Assembly (NCBI GenBank): GCA_030374805.1
Contig: JARGSG010000243.1
Span: 62,001 to 126,000 of the forward strand
Origin: Gracilaria gracilis
Lineage: Eukaryota > Rhodophyta > Florideophyceae > Gracilariales > Gracilariaceae
Direction: 5' to 3'
DNA length: 64,000 nucleotides
In this document: positions 18,828 to 29,148 of the stretch, in pieces
How the letters are laid out: each line of letters opens with the position of its first letter
Numbering within the stretch: position 1 is the stretch's first letter
The notes under the pieces: generated by a model
Database searches by the model: none
Seen by the model: only the letters and a program-made list of their open reading frames with translations
What the model was told of the DNA's origin: nothing
Program-made: the position numbers and the translations under genes

Positions 18828-19016
18828 TTAATCTTGTTTTATTGTTAATAGTTGGGCTAATTGGTGTTTTTTATGTTTAAATAAATGTGGTTTTATATTC
18901 TGTCTTGTTGCTTGCTTTAATTTTAATTCAAATATTTCTTTTTTCAGTTTTATGATTTTTTCTTGGATTTCATTATGTGTTAGATTTGCGATATTTTTAA
19001 ATTTCGGTAAAGGCAT
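18828..19016 (-). CDS. rpl29: Large ribosomal subunit protein L29 (uL29)
   Basis: Protein of 62 residues near the polypeptide exit tunnel. It shows the two-helix pattern of L29 with NLTHNEIQEKIIKLKKEIFELKLKQAT and ends in a basic helix. Absent from green plant plastids, usual in red algae. It lies 10 bp after rpl16 and 4 bp before rps17. Confidence 0.93.
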   Translation of the reverse strand: MPLPKFKNIANLTHNEIQEKIIKLKKEIFELKLKQATRQNIKPHLFKHKKHQLAQLLTIKQD

Positions 19017-19026
19017 ATGATATACT

Positions 19027-19434
19027 TTATTTTTTAGTTATAAATTTTGTTTTTACAGGTAATTTATATGATGCTAGTTTCATAGCTTGTTCAGCTATTT
19101 GTTGAGGTACACCAGCTATTTCAAAGAGTATATGACCTGGTTTGATAACTGCAACCCAATATTCAGTAGTACCTTTTCCAGATCCCATTCTTGTTTCAGC
19201 TGGTCTAGCTGTCACTGGCTTATCTGGAAAAACTCTTATCCATAACTTTCCACCCCGCTTTACATACCTAGTAATTGTTCTCCTTGTAGCTTCAATTTGT
19301 CTCGCTGTGAGCCATACAGGTTCTAAAGTTTGTAAAGCATATTCGCCGAATGCAATATAATTTCCTTTGCTTGCTTTACCATTCATGCGACCACGATGCT
19401 GTTTACGAAATTTTGTTCTTTTGGGACTTAGCAT
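19027..19434 (-). CDS. rpl16: Large ribosomal subunit protein L16 (uL16)
   Basis: 50S protein of 135 residues that helps position A-site t[24 protein letters not shown] is the family start, and [22 protein letters not shown] is the later signature. It is uninterrupted, whereas many plastids carry a group II intron after the first codons. It lies between rps3 and rpl29. Confidence 0.98.
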   Translation of the reverse strand: MLSPKRTKFRKQHRGRMNGKASKGNYIAFGEYALQTLEPVWLTARQIEATRRTITRYVKRGGKLWIRVFPDKPVTARPAETRMGSGKGTTEYWVAVIKPGHILFEIAGVPQQIAEQAMKLASYKLPVKTKFITKK

Positions 19435-19483
19435 ATGTTTAATAAATTTTATTTCAATAGTATATTAATGTATGATTTAATTG

Positions 19484-20131
19484 TTAAGATGTGCGTGCTA
19501 GGGTTTTTTCTCCTTTAAATAACCATACTTTTATACCAAGTATTCCATATATAGTATATGCTGTTTTATATGAATAATCTATATGTGCTCTTAGTGTTTG
19601 TAATGGTACACGACCTTCTCTTACCCATTCACTTCTTGCTATCTCAGCACCATTCAGTCGACCAGAAACTTGAATTTTAATTCCTTGATTTTTGGCCTTT
19701 TGAGATCTTTGAATAGCTTGTCTAAGTACTCTTCTAAATGCTATTCTTTTTTCAAGTTGCTGTACTATAAATTCAGCTATTAATGTTGCTTCTTTATCAG
19801 GATCTGTGATTTCTATAAGATTAATTCTTATTTGTGAACGTTGCTTTAAGATCTTTTCTAAATTTTTTCTGATATCTTCTATACCACTTCCCATTTTTCC
19901 TAATACAATGCCTGGTCTAGCTGTGTGTATTTGTACTTGTATTTGATCAACTTTTCTGTCTATATGAATTAATGTGATACTTGCATGAGGCAATTGTTTT
20001 TCTATTGAATTTCTGATTTTATCATCTTCTTCAGCTAGTTTTGCATATGATTTCATATTTGAAAACCAAGAAGAACTATGTATTTGTGTAATACCTATTC
20101 TAAATCCTAGTGGATGTGTTTTTTGTCCCAT
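19484..20131 (-). CDS. rps3: Small ribosomal subunit protein S3 (uS3)
   Basis: 30S protein of the mRNA entry tunnel, 215 residues. The N-terminus [14 protein letters not shown], a KH domain in the middle ([20 protein letters not shown]) and the C-terminal [15 protein letters not shown] motif are intact. Normal cyanobacterial length, without the insertions seen in some algae. It lies between rpl22 and rpl16. Confidence 0.98.
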   Translation of the reverse strand: MGQKTHPLGFRIGITQIHSSSWFSNMKSYAKLAEEDDKIRNSIEKQLPHASITLIHIDRKVDQIQVQIHTARPGIVLGKMGSGIEDIRKNLEKILKQRSQIRINLIEITDPDKEATLIAEFIVQQLEKRIAFRRVLRQAIQRSQKAKNQGIKIQVSGRLNGAEIARSEWVREGRVPLQTLRAHIDYSYKTAYTIYGILGIKVWLFKGEKTLARTS

Positions 20132-20170
20132 TGTTTTTGCTTTATTTTTATCTTTACATTTTGTATAAAA

Positions 20171-20515
20171 TTACATTAGTGCTAATTTGATGGTGATATG
20201 ACATGTGGGTTTTTGTATTTTAAATGCTCTTCCTTGTGCTCTTGGTTGAAATCTTTTTAGTTTTGGACCTTCGTTAGCGAAAGCTTGTTTGATAGTTAAA
20301 TTTTGTTTTTCATATTGAAGATTTAATGCATTATTTCCAGCTGATTCGAGAATTTTTTTGATAACTTTACAGGGCTTATATGGCATGAATTCAAGTATAA
20401 GTATTGCCTCTTGATAGTTTTTCCCTTTAATTTGGTTTAAAATCCTTCTTGTTTTTTGTGGTGACAAGCGTAAATATTTACCTGTTGCTTGAGTTTCCGT
20501 GATTCTATTTATCAT
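20171..20515 (-). CDS. rpl22: Large ribosomal subunit protein L22 (uL22)
   Basis: 50S protein of 114 residues with the loop that lines the exit tunnel. KYLRLSPQKTRRILNQIKGK near the start and the GPKLKRFQPRAQGRAFKIQK region near residues 80-99 are diagnostic. It starts 5 bp after the rps19 stop. Confidence 0.96.
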   Translation of the reverse strand: MINRITETQATGKYLRLSPQKTRRILNQIKGKNYQEAILILEFMPYKPCKVIKKILESAGNNALNLQYEKQNLTIKQAFANEGPKLKRFQPRAQGRAFKIQKPTCHITIKLALM

Positions 20516-20520
20516 ATTAA

Positions 20521-20799
20521 TTATTTCTTTGTTTTTCGATCGCTTTTTATATGGCTTCTAAAGTTTCTTGTTGGCACAAATTCACCCAGCTTATGTCCTA
20601 CCATTTGATCAGATATAAAAATAGGAAAAAATTGTTTTCCATTATAAACAGCTATTGTATGTCCTATCATTTGCGGAATAATAGTTGAAGACCTGGACCA
20701 TGTTTTTAAAGTTTTTTTCGATTCTTGTTGGTTTAATTTTTCTATTTTCTTTAGTAGTTTAAACTCTATATAAGGGCCTTTTTTGAGAGATCTAGACAT
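20521..20799 (-). CDS. rps19: Small ribosomal subunit protein S19 (uS19)
   Basis: 30S head protein of 92 residues that works with S13. [16 protein letters not shown] at the start and the later [16 protein letters not shown] (about residues 68-83) are the family signatures. It lies between rpl2 and rpl22, the S10-operon order. Confidence 0.98.
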   Translation of the reverse strand: MSRSLKKGPYIEFKLLKKIEKLNQQESKKTLKTWSRSSTIIPQMIGHTIAVYNGKQFFPIFISDQMVGHKLGEFVPTRNFRSHIKSDRKTKK

Positions 20800-20826
20800 A
20801 ATGATTTGGTATTGTATTATATATAT

Positions 20827-21654
20827 TTACTTTCTTTTCCTTAGTATATAACGATTACTGTATTTAGGTTTTTTGCGAGTTTTTCTTCCTAAAGCAGGTT
20901 TACCCCATGGAGTAACTGGATGAGGTTTTCCTATTGGTGAACGCCCTTCTCCACCTCCGTGAGGATGATCTATAGGGTTCATTACGACTCCTCTTACTTT
21001 AGGTCTTTTGCTAAGCCATCTGTTTCTTCCAGCTTTTCCTATACTAATATTACCCGCATCAATGTTGCCAACTTGCCCAATAGTAGCAAAGCATTCTTTT
21101 CGGATCAAACGAACTTCATTTGATGGCAATTTTAATGTTGCGAAATTACCTTCTTTAGCTACTATTTGTGCGTATGTTCCAGCTGCTCGAACAATTTGTC
21201 CCCCTCTGTATGGAGTTAGTTCTATATTATGCACAGCTGTACCTAACGGAATTGAATGTAATGGTAACGAGTTACCGACTTCTAGAGGAGCATTAACACC
21301 AGAAACAACAGTTTGACCAACATTTAGTGATCTTGGATGCAAAATGTATCTTTTATCACCATCTGAGTAATGTAAGAGTGCTATTCTTGCATTCCTATTC
21401 GGATCATATTCTATACTTGCAACCTTGGCTTTAATGTTGTATTTTTTACGTTTGAAATCAATTATTCTATATCTTCTTTTATGCCCTTTACCTTTATGAC
21501 GTGATGTAATAATGCCTCTATTGTTATGACCTTGGCAACGATGGTTCTTTCGTATTAATGATCTTTCTGGCTTGTTATTTGTTATTTCATGAAATGTAGA
21601 TATCGTTCTGTTTCTTGTTCCAGGTGTATATGCTTTATATAAACGAATAGCCAT
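20827..21654 (-). CDS. rpl2: Large ribosomal subunit protein L2 (uL2)
   Basis: Core 50S protein at the peptidyl-transferase centre, 275 residues. The start [17 protein letters not shown] and the C-terminal region with [18 protein letters not shown], which carries the catalytically implicated His, are intact. No intron. It lies between rpl23 and rps19. Confidence 0.99.
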   Translation of the reverse strand: MAIRLYKAYTPGTRNRTISTFHEITNNKPERSLIRKNHRCQGHNNRGIITSRHKGKGHKRRYRIIDFKRKKYNIKAKVASIEYDPNRNARIALLHYSDGDKRYILHPRSLNVGQTVVSGVNAPLEVGNSLPLHSIPLGTAVHNIELTPYRGGQIVRAAGTYAQIVAKEGNFATLKLPSNEVRLIRKECFATIGQVGNIDAGNISIGKAGRNRWLSKRPKVRGVVMNPIDHPHGGGEGRSPIGKPHPVTPWGKPALGRKTRKKPKYSNRYILRKRK

Positions 21655-21692
21655 TTAAGTAATTATGCGTGTTAATATTATTATAAGTTAAG

Positions 21693-21998
21693 CTAATTTT
21701 CTGAAAATAAATTTATTCGATATTGATTATCAAGCTTTACAATAGCTTTTTTATATTTGCTTTTGTAACCTATATATTTTCCTATGCGTTTTTTTTGTGG
21801 TTTTATAATTAACGTATTAATTTTTTCAACTTTTACATTGAATAATTTTTCGATAGCTTGCTTAATGTCTGATTTTTTAGCTTTGACTTGAACTGCAAAA
21901 TGGTACTTGTTGTTCTCGATCATTTGTGTTGTTTTATCTGTTAGTATTGGATATTTAACTATATCAAGTAAAGCCAATTCTTGGTTTTCATTAGTCAT
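21693..21998 (-). CDS. rpl23: Large ribosomal subunit protein L23 (uL23)
   Basis: Exit-tunnel rim protein of 101 residues and docking site for trigger factor and [24 protein letters not shown] and the later [16 protein letters not shown] are diagnostic. Its ATG (21998-21996) overlaps the end of rpl4 by 8 nt, so the pair is probably cotranslated. Confidence 0.95.
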   Translation of the reverse strand: MTNENQELALLDIVKYPILTDKTTQMIENNKYHFAVQVKAKKSDIKQAIEKLFNVKVEKINTLIIKPQKKRIGKYIGYKSKYKKAIVKLDNQYRINLFSEN

Positions 21999-22572
21999 TA
22001 TATGTTTTATTAATAATATTTAAGGCATCTTTATTTATTATAATTTGATTTGCTTTTAGTAAGGATATAATATTGATATGCTTAGCATTTAAGATTTCTA
22101 CATTCTTGAGATTACGAGTAGAAAGATATAAATTATCTGATTTTTCACTTACTATGATTAAAATATTATTTTTTTTATTTGTATCCAGATTATATTTTTT
22201 GAGGTTATTTATAACTGATTTTGTGCTAGGTTTCTGGAGTTTATTTATAAAATCTTCTGCAACTATTGTATTTTTAAATTTATTGTCTATCAGAATGCGC
22301 AAGGCCAATATTTTTTCTTTTTTGTTTATTTTGTTTTTATGTTTTTGAGTACGTGGCCCAAATATTACGCCTCCACCTCTCCATAATGGAGATCTGTTAG
22401 ACCCAGCTCTTGCCCTACCAGTTCCTTTTTGTTTCCATGGTTTTCTTCCTCCTCCCCTTACTTCACTACGAGTTTTGGTATGTGCATTACGATTTTTAAT
22501 TAATCTTTGTGTAAGTGCTCGATGTAGTACGTAAATATTATGACTATCTTGTTTACATAATTTTATTGTCAT
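21991..22572 (-). CDS. rpl4: Large ribosomal subunit protein L4 (uL4)
   Basis: 50S protein with a long tunnel-lining loop, 193 residues; in bacteria it also represses its own operon. The loop segment [25 protein letters not shown], followed by [15 protein letters not shown], is intact. It overlaps rpl23 by 8 nt and follows rpl3. Absent from green plant plastids. Confidence 0.96.
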   Translation of the reverse strand: MTIKLCKQDSHNIYVLHRALTQRLIKNRNAHTKTRSEVRGGGRKPWKQKGTGRARAGSNRSPLWRGGGVIFGPRTQKHKNKINKKEKILALRILIDNKFKNTIVAEDFINKLQKPSTKSVINNLKKYNLDTNKKNNILIIVSEKSDNLYLSTRNLKNVEILNAKHINIISLLKANQIIINKDALNIINKTYND

Positions 22573-22650
22573 TTCTTGATTATATGCTTGGGTTTTATTT
22601 TCAGAAGATATTATGGAATAAATTAATTTTTTTATATTTTATTTATAAAT

Positions 22651-23271
22651 CTATTTTTGATGAATACTGACAATATTGCCAGGTTTACCAGGGACCGAAC
22701 CTTTAACTATAATAATATTCTGATCAGTCTTAATATCTAAAATTTTAAGATTTTGAATTGTTATTTTTTGTCCTCCCATACGACCAGCCATTTTTTTTCC
22801 AGCAAAAACTTTGCCTGGTGTTGTACCTGCCCCAATTGATCCTGGTTTTCTATGATTCTTGGATCCATGAGACATAGGACCTCTACTAAATTTATGCCTT
22901 TTTGTACAACCTGTAAATCCTTTTCCAATACTTGTACCAGAAATAGAAATGTTCTGATTGATTTCTAAATCTTTGACTGTAATCCATTTGCCTATTTTGA
23001 AGTTTTCTAATGAATTTACTTTATACTCTTTTAAATATTTTAAAGGAGGTATATTGTATTTATCTAAGTGCCCAATTTCAGCTTTATTCAGTTTATTAGA
23101 TTGTACCTTTATATATCCCACTTGAACAGCTTGATACCCATGAGATTCTGAATTTTTTATTTTAGTTACTAGACATGGTCCTAGCTCTAAAATAGTTACT
23201 GGCAATGCTTTCCCTTGTTGGTCAAAAATTTGAGTCATGCCAATTTTTTTACCTAGTAGCCCGATTTTCAT
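22651..23271 (-). CDS. rpl3: Large ribosomal subunit protein L3 (uL3)
   Basis: Early 50S assembly protein, 206 residues. GLLGKKIGMTQIFDQQGKALPVT at the start and the loop GPMSHGSKNHRKPGSIG reaching the peptidyl-transferase centre are intact. An AGGAG Shine-Dalgarno precedes the ATG. It is the first gene of the minus-strand ribosomal block (29 genes down to rps10); the block's main promoter should lie in the 261-bp spacer shared with divergent dnaK. Confidence 0.97.
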   Translation of the reverse strand: MKIGLLGKKIGMTQIFDQQGKALPVTILELGPCLVTKIKNSESHGYQAVQVGYIKVQSNKLNKAEIGHLDKYNIPPLKYLKEYKVNSLENFKIGKWITVKDLEINQNISISGTSIGKGFTGCTKRHKFSRGPMSHGSKNHRKPGSIGAGTTPGKVFAGKKMAGRMGGQKITIQNLKILDIKTDQNIIIVKGSVPGKPGNIVSIHQK

Positions 23272-23532
23272 TTTATATATAGTCTCCTGAATTTTGCAAA
23301 TTTTTTAATGATGTATCTTAATATCATATATTTATTATCTGTTAAATTCTTAAAATTTTCAAGTTTCTGATTTTAATTATGTAAGCTTTTAATTTAATTT
23401 TATTAGGTTATAGATTATCTTATATATAAGATATTTAGTAAGTTCGGTAATTACTACTTTACTCATGGTTTAATCTAATGCAATATATAATTAGATAGAA
23501 ATATATTAAGTTGATTTTTTGAGAGGTAATTT

Positions 23533-25398
23533 ATGGCTAAAGTCGTTGGAATTGATTTAGGTACTACGAATTCTGTTATTGCTGTTATGGAGGGAGGTAA
23601 GCCGACAGTAATTCCCAATAAAGAAGGAGTAAGAACAACACCTTCTGTTGTTGCTTATACGAAAAAGCAAGATAAATTAGTAGGCCAGATAGCTAAAAGA
23701 CAAGCTGTGATGAATCCGGAAAATACTTTTTACTCTGTGAAAAGGTTTATCGGTCGCAAAAAAGATGAGTTGGTCAATGAATTACAGCAGTCATCTTATA
23801 ATGTAAAAACAGATAGTAATTCTAATATTAAATTGGAGTGTCCAGCATTAGGTAAAAATTTTTCTCCTGAAGAAATTTCTGCTCAAGTTTTGCGTAAACT
23901 AGTTGAGGATGCTAGCACTTATTTAGGTCAACAAGTAACTCAAGCTGTTATAACAGTTCCAGCTTATTTTAATGATTCACAACGTCAAGCGACCAAAGAT
24001 GCTGGACAGATTGCAGGTTTAGATGTTTTAAGGATTATTAATGAGCCTACTGCAGCTTCTTTGTCGTATGGTCTTGACAAAAAAAATAATGAAACGATTT
24101 TGGTATTTGATCTTGGCGGAGGTACGTTTGATGTTTCTATTCTAGAAGTAGGTGATGGTGTTTTTGAGGTCTTATCAACATCTGGCGACACTCATTTAGG
24201 AGGCGATGATTTTGATAGAAAAATTGTTGAATGGTTAATTAATGAGTTTAATAATGACGAAGGCATTGATCTAGGTAAAGATAGGCAGGCTTTACAAAGG
24301 TTAACAGAAGCAGCTGAAAAGGCCAAAATGGAGTTATCTAGTTTGGCTCAAACAGATATTAATTTGCCTTTTATTACATCTACTGATACAGGACCTAAAC
24401 ATTTAGAAAAGAATATAACTAGAGCAAAATTTGAGTATTTATGTCAGGATTTAATTAATCGTTGTGAGGTGCCTGTTAATAATGCTTTAAAAGATGCTCA
24501 ACTATCATCTAATGACATAGATGAAATTGTTCTAGTGGGTGGTTCTACTAGAATTCCTTCTATTCAACAATTAGTGAAAGAAATGATAGGTAAAGATCCC
24601 AACCAAAGTGTAAATCCTGATGAGGTAGTTGCAATTGGAGCAGCTGTTCAAGCAGGTGTTTTAGCAGGAGAAGTGAAAGATATATTATTGCTTGATGTGA
24701 CTCCTTTATCTTTAGGTGTAGAGACACTTGGGGGAGTAATGACAAAAATAATAGCTCGTAATACAACAGTACCTACAAAGAAATCTGAAATTTTTTCAAC
24801 AGCAGTTGATAATCAACCTAATGTTGAGATTCATGTTTTGCAAGGAGAAAGAGAGTTTACTAAAGATAATAAAAGTTTAGGTACTTTCAGATTGGATGGT
24901 ATTATGCCTGCACCTCGAGGTGTGCCTCAAATAGAAGTAATATTTGATATAGATGCTAATGGTATATTGTCTGTAAAAGCTAAGGATAAAGGTACTGGTA
25001 AAGAGCAATCTATTACAATAACAGGAGCTTCTACATTACCTAAAGAAGAAGTTGAAAACCTAGTTAGAGAAGCAGAGGAGAATTCAGAACTTGATAAGCA
25101 AAAACGTGAACAAATAGATTTAAAAAATCAAGCTGACTCTTTATGCTATCAATCTCAAAATCAACTTGATGAGTTGAAGGACAAAATTAGTGAAGATGAA
25201 AAGAAAACTATTCAACAGCTTATCGATTCATTGAAATCATCTATTAAAGAGGAAGATTATGAAAAGATTAAGAATATACAGAATCAGTTACAGCAAGCAA
25301 TGATGAATATAGGAAAGCAGGTTTACAGTTCTAATCAGGAGGAAGTTCAAAAACCAGAAGATGATTCTATTATTGACACTAATTCTAAAGAAGCATGA
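23533..25398 (+). CDS. dnaK: Hsp70 chaperone DnaK
   Basis: Stromal Hsp70 chaperone of 621 residues. The ATPase domain begins [18 protein letters not shown], with [14 protein letters not shown] and VGGSTRIP further on; the substrate domain includes [17 protein letters not shown] and a helical lid runs to the C-terminus. A GAGAGG Shine-Dalgarno lies upstream. The gene is divergent from rpl3; trnG is antisense just downstream. Co-chaperones dnaJ and grpE are not in the window. Confidence 0.99.
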   Translation: MAKVVGIDLGTTNSVIAVMEGGKPTVIPNKEGVRTTPSVVAYTKKQDKLVGQIAKRQAVMNPENTFYSVKRFIGRKKDELVNELQQSSYNVKTDSNSNIKLECPALGKNFSPEEISAQVLRKLVEDASTYLGQQVTQAVITVPAYFNDSQRQATKDAGQIAGLDVLRIINEPTAASLSYGLDKKNNETILVFDLGGGTFDVSILEVGDGVFEVLSTSGDTHLGGDDFDRKIVEWLINEFNNDEGIDLGKDRQALQRLTEAAEKAKMELSSLAQTDINLPFITSTDTGPKHLEKNITRAKFEYLCQDLINRCEVPVNNALKDAQLSSNDIDEIVLVGGSTRIPSIQQLVKEMIGKDPNQSVNPDEVVAIGAAVQAGVLAGEVKDILLLDVTPLSLGVETLGGVMTKIIARNTTVPTKKSEIFSTAVDNQPNVEIHVLQGEREFTKDNKSLGTFRLDGIMPAPRGVPQIEVIFDIDANGILSVKAKDKGTGKEQSITITGASTLPKEEVENLVREAEENSELDKQKREQIDLKNQADSLCYQSQNQLDELKDKISEDEKKTIQQLIDSLKSSIKEEDYEKIKNIQNQLQQAMMNIGKQVYSSNQEEVQKPEDDSIIDTNSKEA

Positions 25399-25412
25399 AA
25401 ATAAAGGGTTTA

Positions 25413-25484
25413 AGCGGGTAACGCGATTCGAACGCGCGGCATCAACCTTGGCAAGGTTGCGCTCTACCACTGAGCTATACCCGC
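25413..25484 (-). tRNA. trnG(gcc): tRNA-Gly(GCC)
   Basis: Complete 72-nt tRNA on the minus strand: acceptor GCGGGTA/TACCCGC with discriminator T, as in bacterial tRNA-Gly, D stem GCTC/GAGC, anticodon stem CAACC/GGTTG and loop TTGCCAA giving anticodon GCC. It begins 15 bp after the stop of dnaK, which is read towards it. Confidence 0.97.
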
Positions 25485-25598
25485 GATTACATAACATAAT
25501 TACAAAAAAATCTGATTTTGTCAAATAGTTTGTATTTTGTATACTATGTATATTAAATACATATGAATATTTTTATATACATAGTAAAAGTTAATTAT

Positions 25599-25787
25599 TT
25601 AACTAATAAAAGAGTTAAAGAGTCCTGTTATTAACACTAATCCAGTCCATATTCCAGCACCAGTATAAATTAAATTTTTAGATTTCTCCCATTGTCCAGG
25701 AGATGCAAATGTTACAGGTATGCCTACTACAAGTAAAGTAGAAAATATTACTAGTGCGAATACTAAAATTTGAATAACAATTGTCAT
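25599..25787 (-). CDS. psbZ: Photosystem II protein Z
   Basis: PSII subunit of 62 residues with two membrane helices (about 3-26 and 40-60) separated by the conserved loop VTFASPGQWEKSKN. It stabilises the PSII-antenna association at the complex edge near CP43. Formerly ycf9. It lies upstream of trnG on the same strand; psbK is divergent. Confidence 0.96.
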   Translation of the reverse strand: MTIVIQILVFALVIFSTLLVVGIPVTFASPGQWEKSKNLIYTGAGIWTGLVLITGLFNSFIS

Positions 25788-26092
25788 AGTTTTTATCCTT
25801 TTACATTTCTTAATAGTTTAATTATATGACTTAAAGATGGATTTATATATAATATATAATTATATATTGTGACATATAATTTATTTATTATTGTAAACTG
25901 TTTTCTTTTTTATATATATTTTTTTTTACAATATCAAAAGTTTAGTATTTATATTGATATAATTATCATAGTAAATTTATTAATAATTAATAAAAGAGTC
26001 CATAAAATAGTTTTTTTAATGTTTACATTAAATAATTTAGATCAGTATATACATAGATAAGTATATAAATTAAGTATAAAGAGGTTTATATT
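25788..26092. other. Spacer between psbZ and psbK, no gene seen
   Basis: A 305-bp, extremely AT-rich spacer between divergent psbZ (-) and psbK (+). It should hold the promoters of both. It contains an open frame of 63 codons (25869-26060) made almost only of F, I, L, N and Y, which I read as composition noise. I see no RNA gene and no convincing -35/-10 pair. Confidence 0.6.
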
Positions 26093-26230
26093 ATGATTAC
26101 AGCAATTATGTTAGCGAAGTTACCCGAAGCTTACTCAATTTTTCGACCTTTAGTCGATATATTACCAGTAATTCCTGTCTTTTTCTTGTTATTAGCATTT
26201 GTTTGGCAGGCTGCAATCGGCTTTAGATGA
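26093..26230 (+). CDS. psbK: Photosystem II protein K
   Basis: Precursor of 45 residues for the single-helix PSII subunit K next to CP43. The first eight residues (MITAIMLA) are the cleaved leader, and the mature protein starts [17 protein letters not shown], followed by the helix [20 protein letters not shown]. Followed by petG 59 bp downstream on the same strand. Confidence 0.96.
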   Translation: MITAIMLAKLPEAYSIFRPLVDILPVIPVFFLLLAFVWQAAIGFR

Positions 26231-26289
26231 TAATATAAAGTAAGCAGTGTTATTTAAATTTATTTTTAACGAGATTTTTAATTTTTATT

Positions 26290-26403
26290 ATGGTAGAACC
26301 TCTTTTATCTGGTATAGTTTTAGGATTAATTCCTGTGACATTATTTGGTTTATTAGTAGCAGCTTATCTGCAGTATCGCAGAGGCAGTCAATTTGGATTA
26401 TAG
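26290..26403 (+). CDS. petG: Cytochrome b6f subunit V (PetG)
   Basis: Small subunit of 37 residues, [19 protein letters not shown] at the start and [12 protein letters not shown] at the end, with one membrane helix. It is needed for stability of the cytochrome b6f complex. The start and the QYRRG turn are diagnostic. It follows psbK and converges on rps14. Confidence 0.97.
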   Translation: MVEPLLSGIVLGLIPVTLFGLLVAAYLQYRRGSQFGL

Positions 26404-26408
26404 TTTAA

Positions 26409-26471
26409 AAATATAATATTTGATGTTTATATTATATTTATATAAATGTTTTACAATAGCATTTATGTAAA
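26409..26471. terminator. Two overlapping AT-rich stems between petG and rps14
   Basis: Two mutually exclusive stems share bases between the convergent ends of petG and rps14. One has 11-bp perfect arms at 26409-26419 and 26429-26439. The other has 12-bp arms at 26437-26448 and 26460-26471 with a single G-T. They may form 3' ends, but both arms are almost pure A/T, so confidence is limited. Confidence 0.4.
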
Positions 26472-26497
26472 TATAATAATAGAAATTCATTAATCTA

Positions 26498-26800
26498 TTA
26501 CCAACTAGCTTTTTTAATACCAGGTAATAAACAATTATGTGACATTTCTCTTAACACATGTCTTGATAATCCGAAATCTCTATAAAATCCACGACTGCGT
26601 CCAGTTTTCCAGCATCTATTTCTTTTACGACAGGATGCACTATTTCTAGGCAGTTTCTGTAGTTCTCTTTGTAACTCTATTTGTTCTATGAAAGTTAATT
26701 TGTTGTTTAATGTATTTTTGATTTCTTGTCTTCTTAGGTTATATTTTTGAATTAGTCTATTTCTTTTTGCTTCTCTTTCAATCATGCTCTTTTTAGCCAT
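26498..26800 (-). CDS. rps14: Small ribosomal subunit protein S14 (uS14)
   Basis: 30S head protein of 100 residues, the long non-zinc form. MAKKSMIEREAKRNRLIQKY at the start and the C-terminal RNRCWKTGRSRGFYRDFGLSRH region are diagnostic. It follows psaB on the same strand, the order psaA-psaB-rps14 shared by red algal and plant plastids, and is not in the spc-type cluster where bacteria keep it. Confidence 0.97.
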   Translation of the reverse strand: MAKKSMIEREAKRNRLIQKYNLRRQEIKNTLNNKLTFIEQIELQRELQKLPRNSASCRKRNRCWKTGRSRGFYRDFGLSRHVLREMSHNCLLPGIKKASW

Positions 26801-26869
26801 CTTTTATTTTTCAGTAAAAAGTTAAAATTATTTCTATTTTAACTGAAAATGATTTACATTGCAATAAAA

Positions 26870-26904
26870 AATTACTGCTGGATATTTATATCCGAGCAGT
26901 AATT
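26870..26904 (-). terminator. Hairpin with T tract between psaB and rps14
   Basis: A stem of 16 pairs (26870-26885 with 26888-26904) with one bulged G and a 2-nt tip. On the minus strand it is followed directly by TTTTTATTGC, the pattern of an intrinsic terminator. It sits 15 bp after the psaB stop, so it could end most psaA-psaB transcription and make rps14 depend on read-through, or mark an RNA processing site. Confidence 0.6.
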
Positions 26905-26919
26905 ATGATGATTTATTTA

Positions 26920-29124
26920 TCAGCCAAATTTACCTGATGTAGATGCTATTACAAATGCTGCATATGTCAATATATATCCTACAGAAAAATGTACCAATCC
27001 TACAAGTCTGGCTTGTACTATAGAAAGTGCTACTGGCTTATCTTTCCATCTAATTAAGTTTGCAAGAGGTGTTCTTTCATGAGCCCAAGCTAATGTTTCT
27101 ATGAGTTCTTGCCAATAACCGCGCCAAGAAATTAAGAACATAAATCCAGTTGCCCACACTAAGTGCCCAAATAAGAACATCCATGCCCATACAGATAAGT
27201 TATTCATCCCATAAGGATTATAACCATTTATTAGTGGCGATGAATTGAGCCATAGGTAGTCTCTTAGCCATCCCATTAAGTAAGTTGAAGATTCGTTAAA
27301 CTGGTTGACGTTTCCTTGCCAGATTGTCATGTGTTTCCAGTGCCAGTAGAATGTTACCCATCCAATTGTATTCAGCATCCAAAATACAGATAAATAAAAT
27401 GCGTCCCATGCAGATATATCGCATGTACCACCTCGCCCAGGACCATCACAAGGAAAACTGTAACCAAAATCTTTTTTATCGGGCATTAGTTTTGAACCTC
27501 TAGCGTCTAAGGCACCTTTAACTAATATCAATGTTGTAGTATGTAGTCCTAAGGCAATTGCATGATGAACTAGAAAATCACCTGGTCCTATAGTTAAAAA
27601 TAGAGAGTTTTGATTACTATTGATTGCTTCTAGCCACCCTGGTAACCATATGTTACTACTTGCTTTTGCTGCGATACTTGATGAAGAAGATAGTAAAGTA
27701 TCAAAACCATAAAGTGCTTTTCCTGAACTAGCTTGTATCCATTGTGCAAAAACTGGTTCAATTAATATTTGTTTTTCTGGTGTTCCGAAAGCAATCATTG
27801 TGTCATTATGAATATATAATCCTAGTGTATGAAATCCTAAAAACAGGCATACCCAACTCAGATGTGAAATTATTGCCTCTTTGTGATCTAACATTCTAGA
27901 AAGTACATTATTTTTATTCTCTTCTGGATTATAATCTCTTATGAAAAAAATAGCACCATGAGCAAATGCACCAACCATTAGAAAACCTGCTATATATTGA
28001 TGATGTGTATATAGAGCAGCTTGTGTTGTAAAGTCTTTAGCCATAAATGCATACGGAGGCATTGCATACATATGTTGAGCCACTAATGATGTAATTACGC
28101 CTAAAGAGGCTAATGCTAATCCTAATTGCATATGTAGTGAATTTGTAATAGTTTCATATAAGCCAATATGACCTTTACCTAGTTTTCCACTTGGTGGACG
28201 ATGTGCATCAATTATATCTTTGATATTATGTCCAATACCCCAATTGGTTTTGTACATATGCCCAGCAATTATAAATATTACAGCAATTGCTAAATGATGA
28301 TGAGCTATATCAGTTAGCCATAAAGATTGACTTTGTGGATGAAATCCACCTAAAAATGTCAAAATAGCTGTTCCTGCTCCTTGGCTGGTTCCGAATATAT
28401 GATTTGATGTATCTGGATTTGAACTATAAACATTCCAATTTCCTGTGAAAAATGGTTGTAATCCGGAAGGGTGTGGTAAAGTATATGTGAAATTGTTCCA
28501 CCCTATATGTTGTCCGCGAGATTCTGGAATAGCTACATGGACTAGATGTCCTGTCCATGCTAATGAACTTAGTCCAAATAAACCTGATAGATGGTGATTT
28601 AATCTTGATTCATTATTTTTGAACCATGATAAACCTGGTTTAAATTTTGGCTGTAAATGCAACCATCCAGCAAAGAGCATGATAGCAGATAGTACAAGTA
28701 AAAATAAGGACGCGTTATATAATTCATTGTTAGTTCTCATTCCTATAGTATACCACCAATGATATAGGCCTGAGAAGGTTATATTTACTGGGTATGATAC
28801 ACCACCTTTTGTAAATGCCTTAACAGCTGGTTGTCCAAAATGAGGATCCCATATTGCGTGAGCAATAGGTTTAATTTTCATGGGTTGTGTTACCCATTGT
28901 TCAAAGTTGCCTTGCCAAGCAACATGAAATAAATTCCCTGATGTCCATAAGAAGATTATAGCTATATGACCGAAATGAGAAGAGAAAATTTTTTGATATA
29001 AATTTTCTTCTGTCATTCCGTCATGGCTTTCAAAATCGTGTGCCGTTGCTATCCCGTACCAAATTCTTCTGGTTGTAGGGTCTTGTGATAATGCTTGGCT
29101 AAATTTTGGAAATTTTGTTGCCAT
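26920..29124 (-). CDS. psaB: Photosystem I P700 apoprotein A2
   Basis: Reaction-centre subunit of PSI, 734 residues, eleven membrane helices. With PsaA it binds P700, the electron-transfer chlorophylls and the FX cluster. The FX ligands are Cys559 and Cys568 in [18 protein letters not shown]. The start [22 protein letters not shown] is canonical, and the length matches the family exactly. It follows psaA by 24 bp and is surely cotranscribed with it. Confidence 0.99.
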   Translation of the reverse strand: MATKFPKFSQALSQDPTTRRIWYGIATAHDFESHDGMTEENLYQKIFSSHFGHIAIIFLWTSGNLFHVAWQGNFEQWVTQPMKIKPIAHAIWDPHFGQPAVKAFTKGGVSYPVNITFSGLYHWWYTIGMRTNNELYNASLFLLVLSAIMLFAGWLHLQPKFKPGLSWFKNNESRLNHHLSGLFGLSSLAWTGHLVHVAIPESRGQHIGWNNFTYTLPHPSGLQPFFTGNWNVYSSNPDTSNHIFGTSQGAGTAILTFLGGFHPQSQSLWLTDIAHHHLAIAVIFIIAGHMYKTNWGIGHNIKDIIDAHRPPSGKLGKGHIGLYETITNSLHMQLGLALASLGVITSLVAQHMYAMPPYAFMAKDFTTQAALYTHHQYIAGFLMVGAFAHGAIFFIRDYNPEENKNNVLSRMLDHKEAIISHLSWVCLFLGFHTLGLYIHNDTMIAFGTPEKQILIEPVFAQWIQASSGKALYGFDTLLSSSSSIAAKASSNIWLPGWLEAINSNQNSLFLTIGPGDFLVHHAIALGLHTTTLILVKGALDARGSKLMPDKKDFGYSFPCDGPGRGGTCDISAWDAFYLSVFWMLNTIGWVTFYWHWKHMTIWQGNVNQFNESSTYLMGWLRDYLWLNSSPLINGYNPYGMNNLSVWAWMFLFGHLVWATGFMFLISWRGYWQELIETLAWAHERTPLANLIRWKDKPVALSIVQARLVGLVHFSVGYILTYAAFVIASTSGKFG

Positions 29125-29148
29125 TTTGTTATGTTCCTAATTTAATGT

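Noticed and set aside
23416-23433. 18-nt palindrome in the rpl3-dnaK spacer as an operator
   Set aside because: A/T-rich with a single G-C pair per arm; no second copy nearby and no known heat-shock (CIRCE) match.
25869-26060. 63-codon frame in the psbZ-psbK spacer
   Set aside because: Composed almost only of residues from A/T codons, no ribosome-binding site, and no similarity to any small plastid protein I know.
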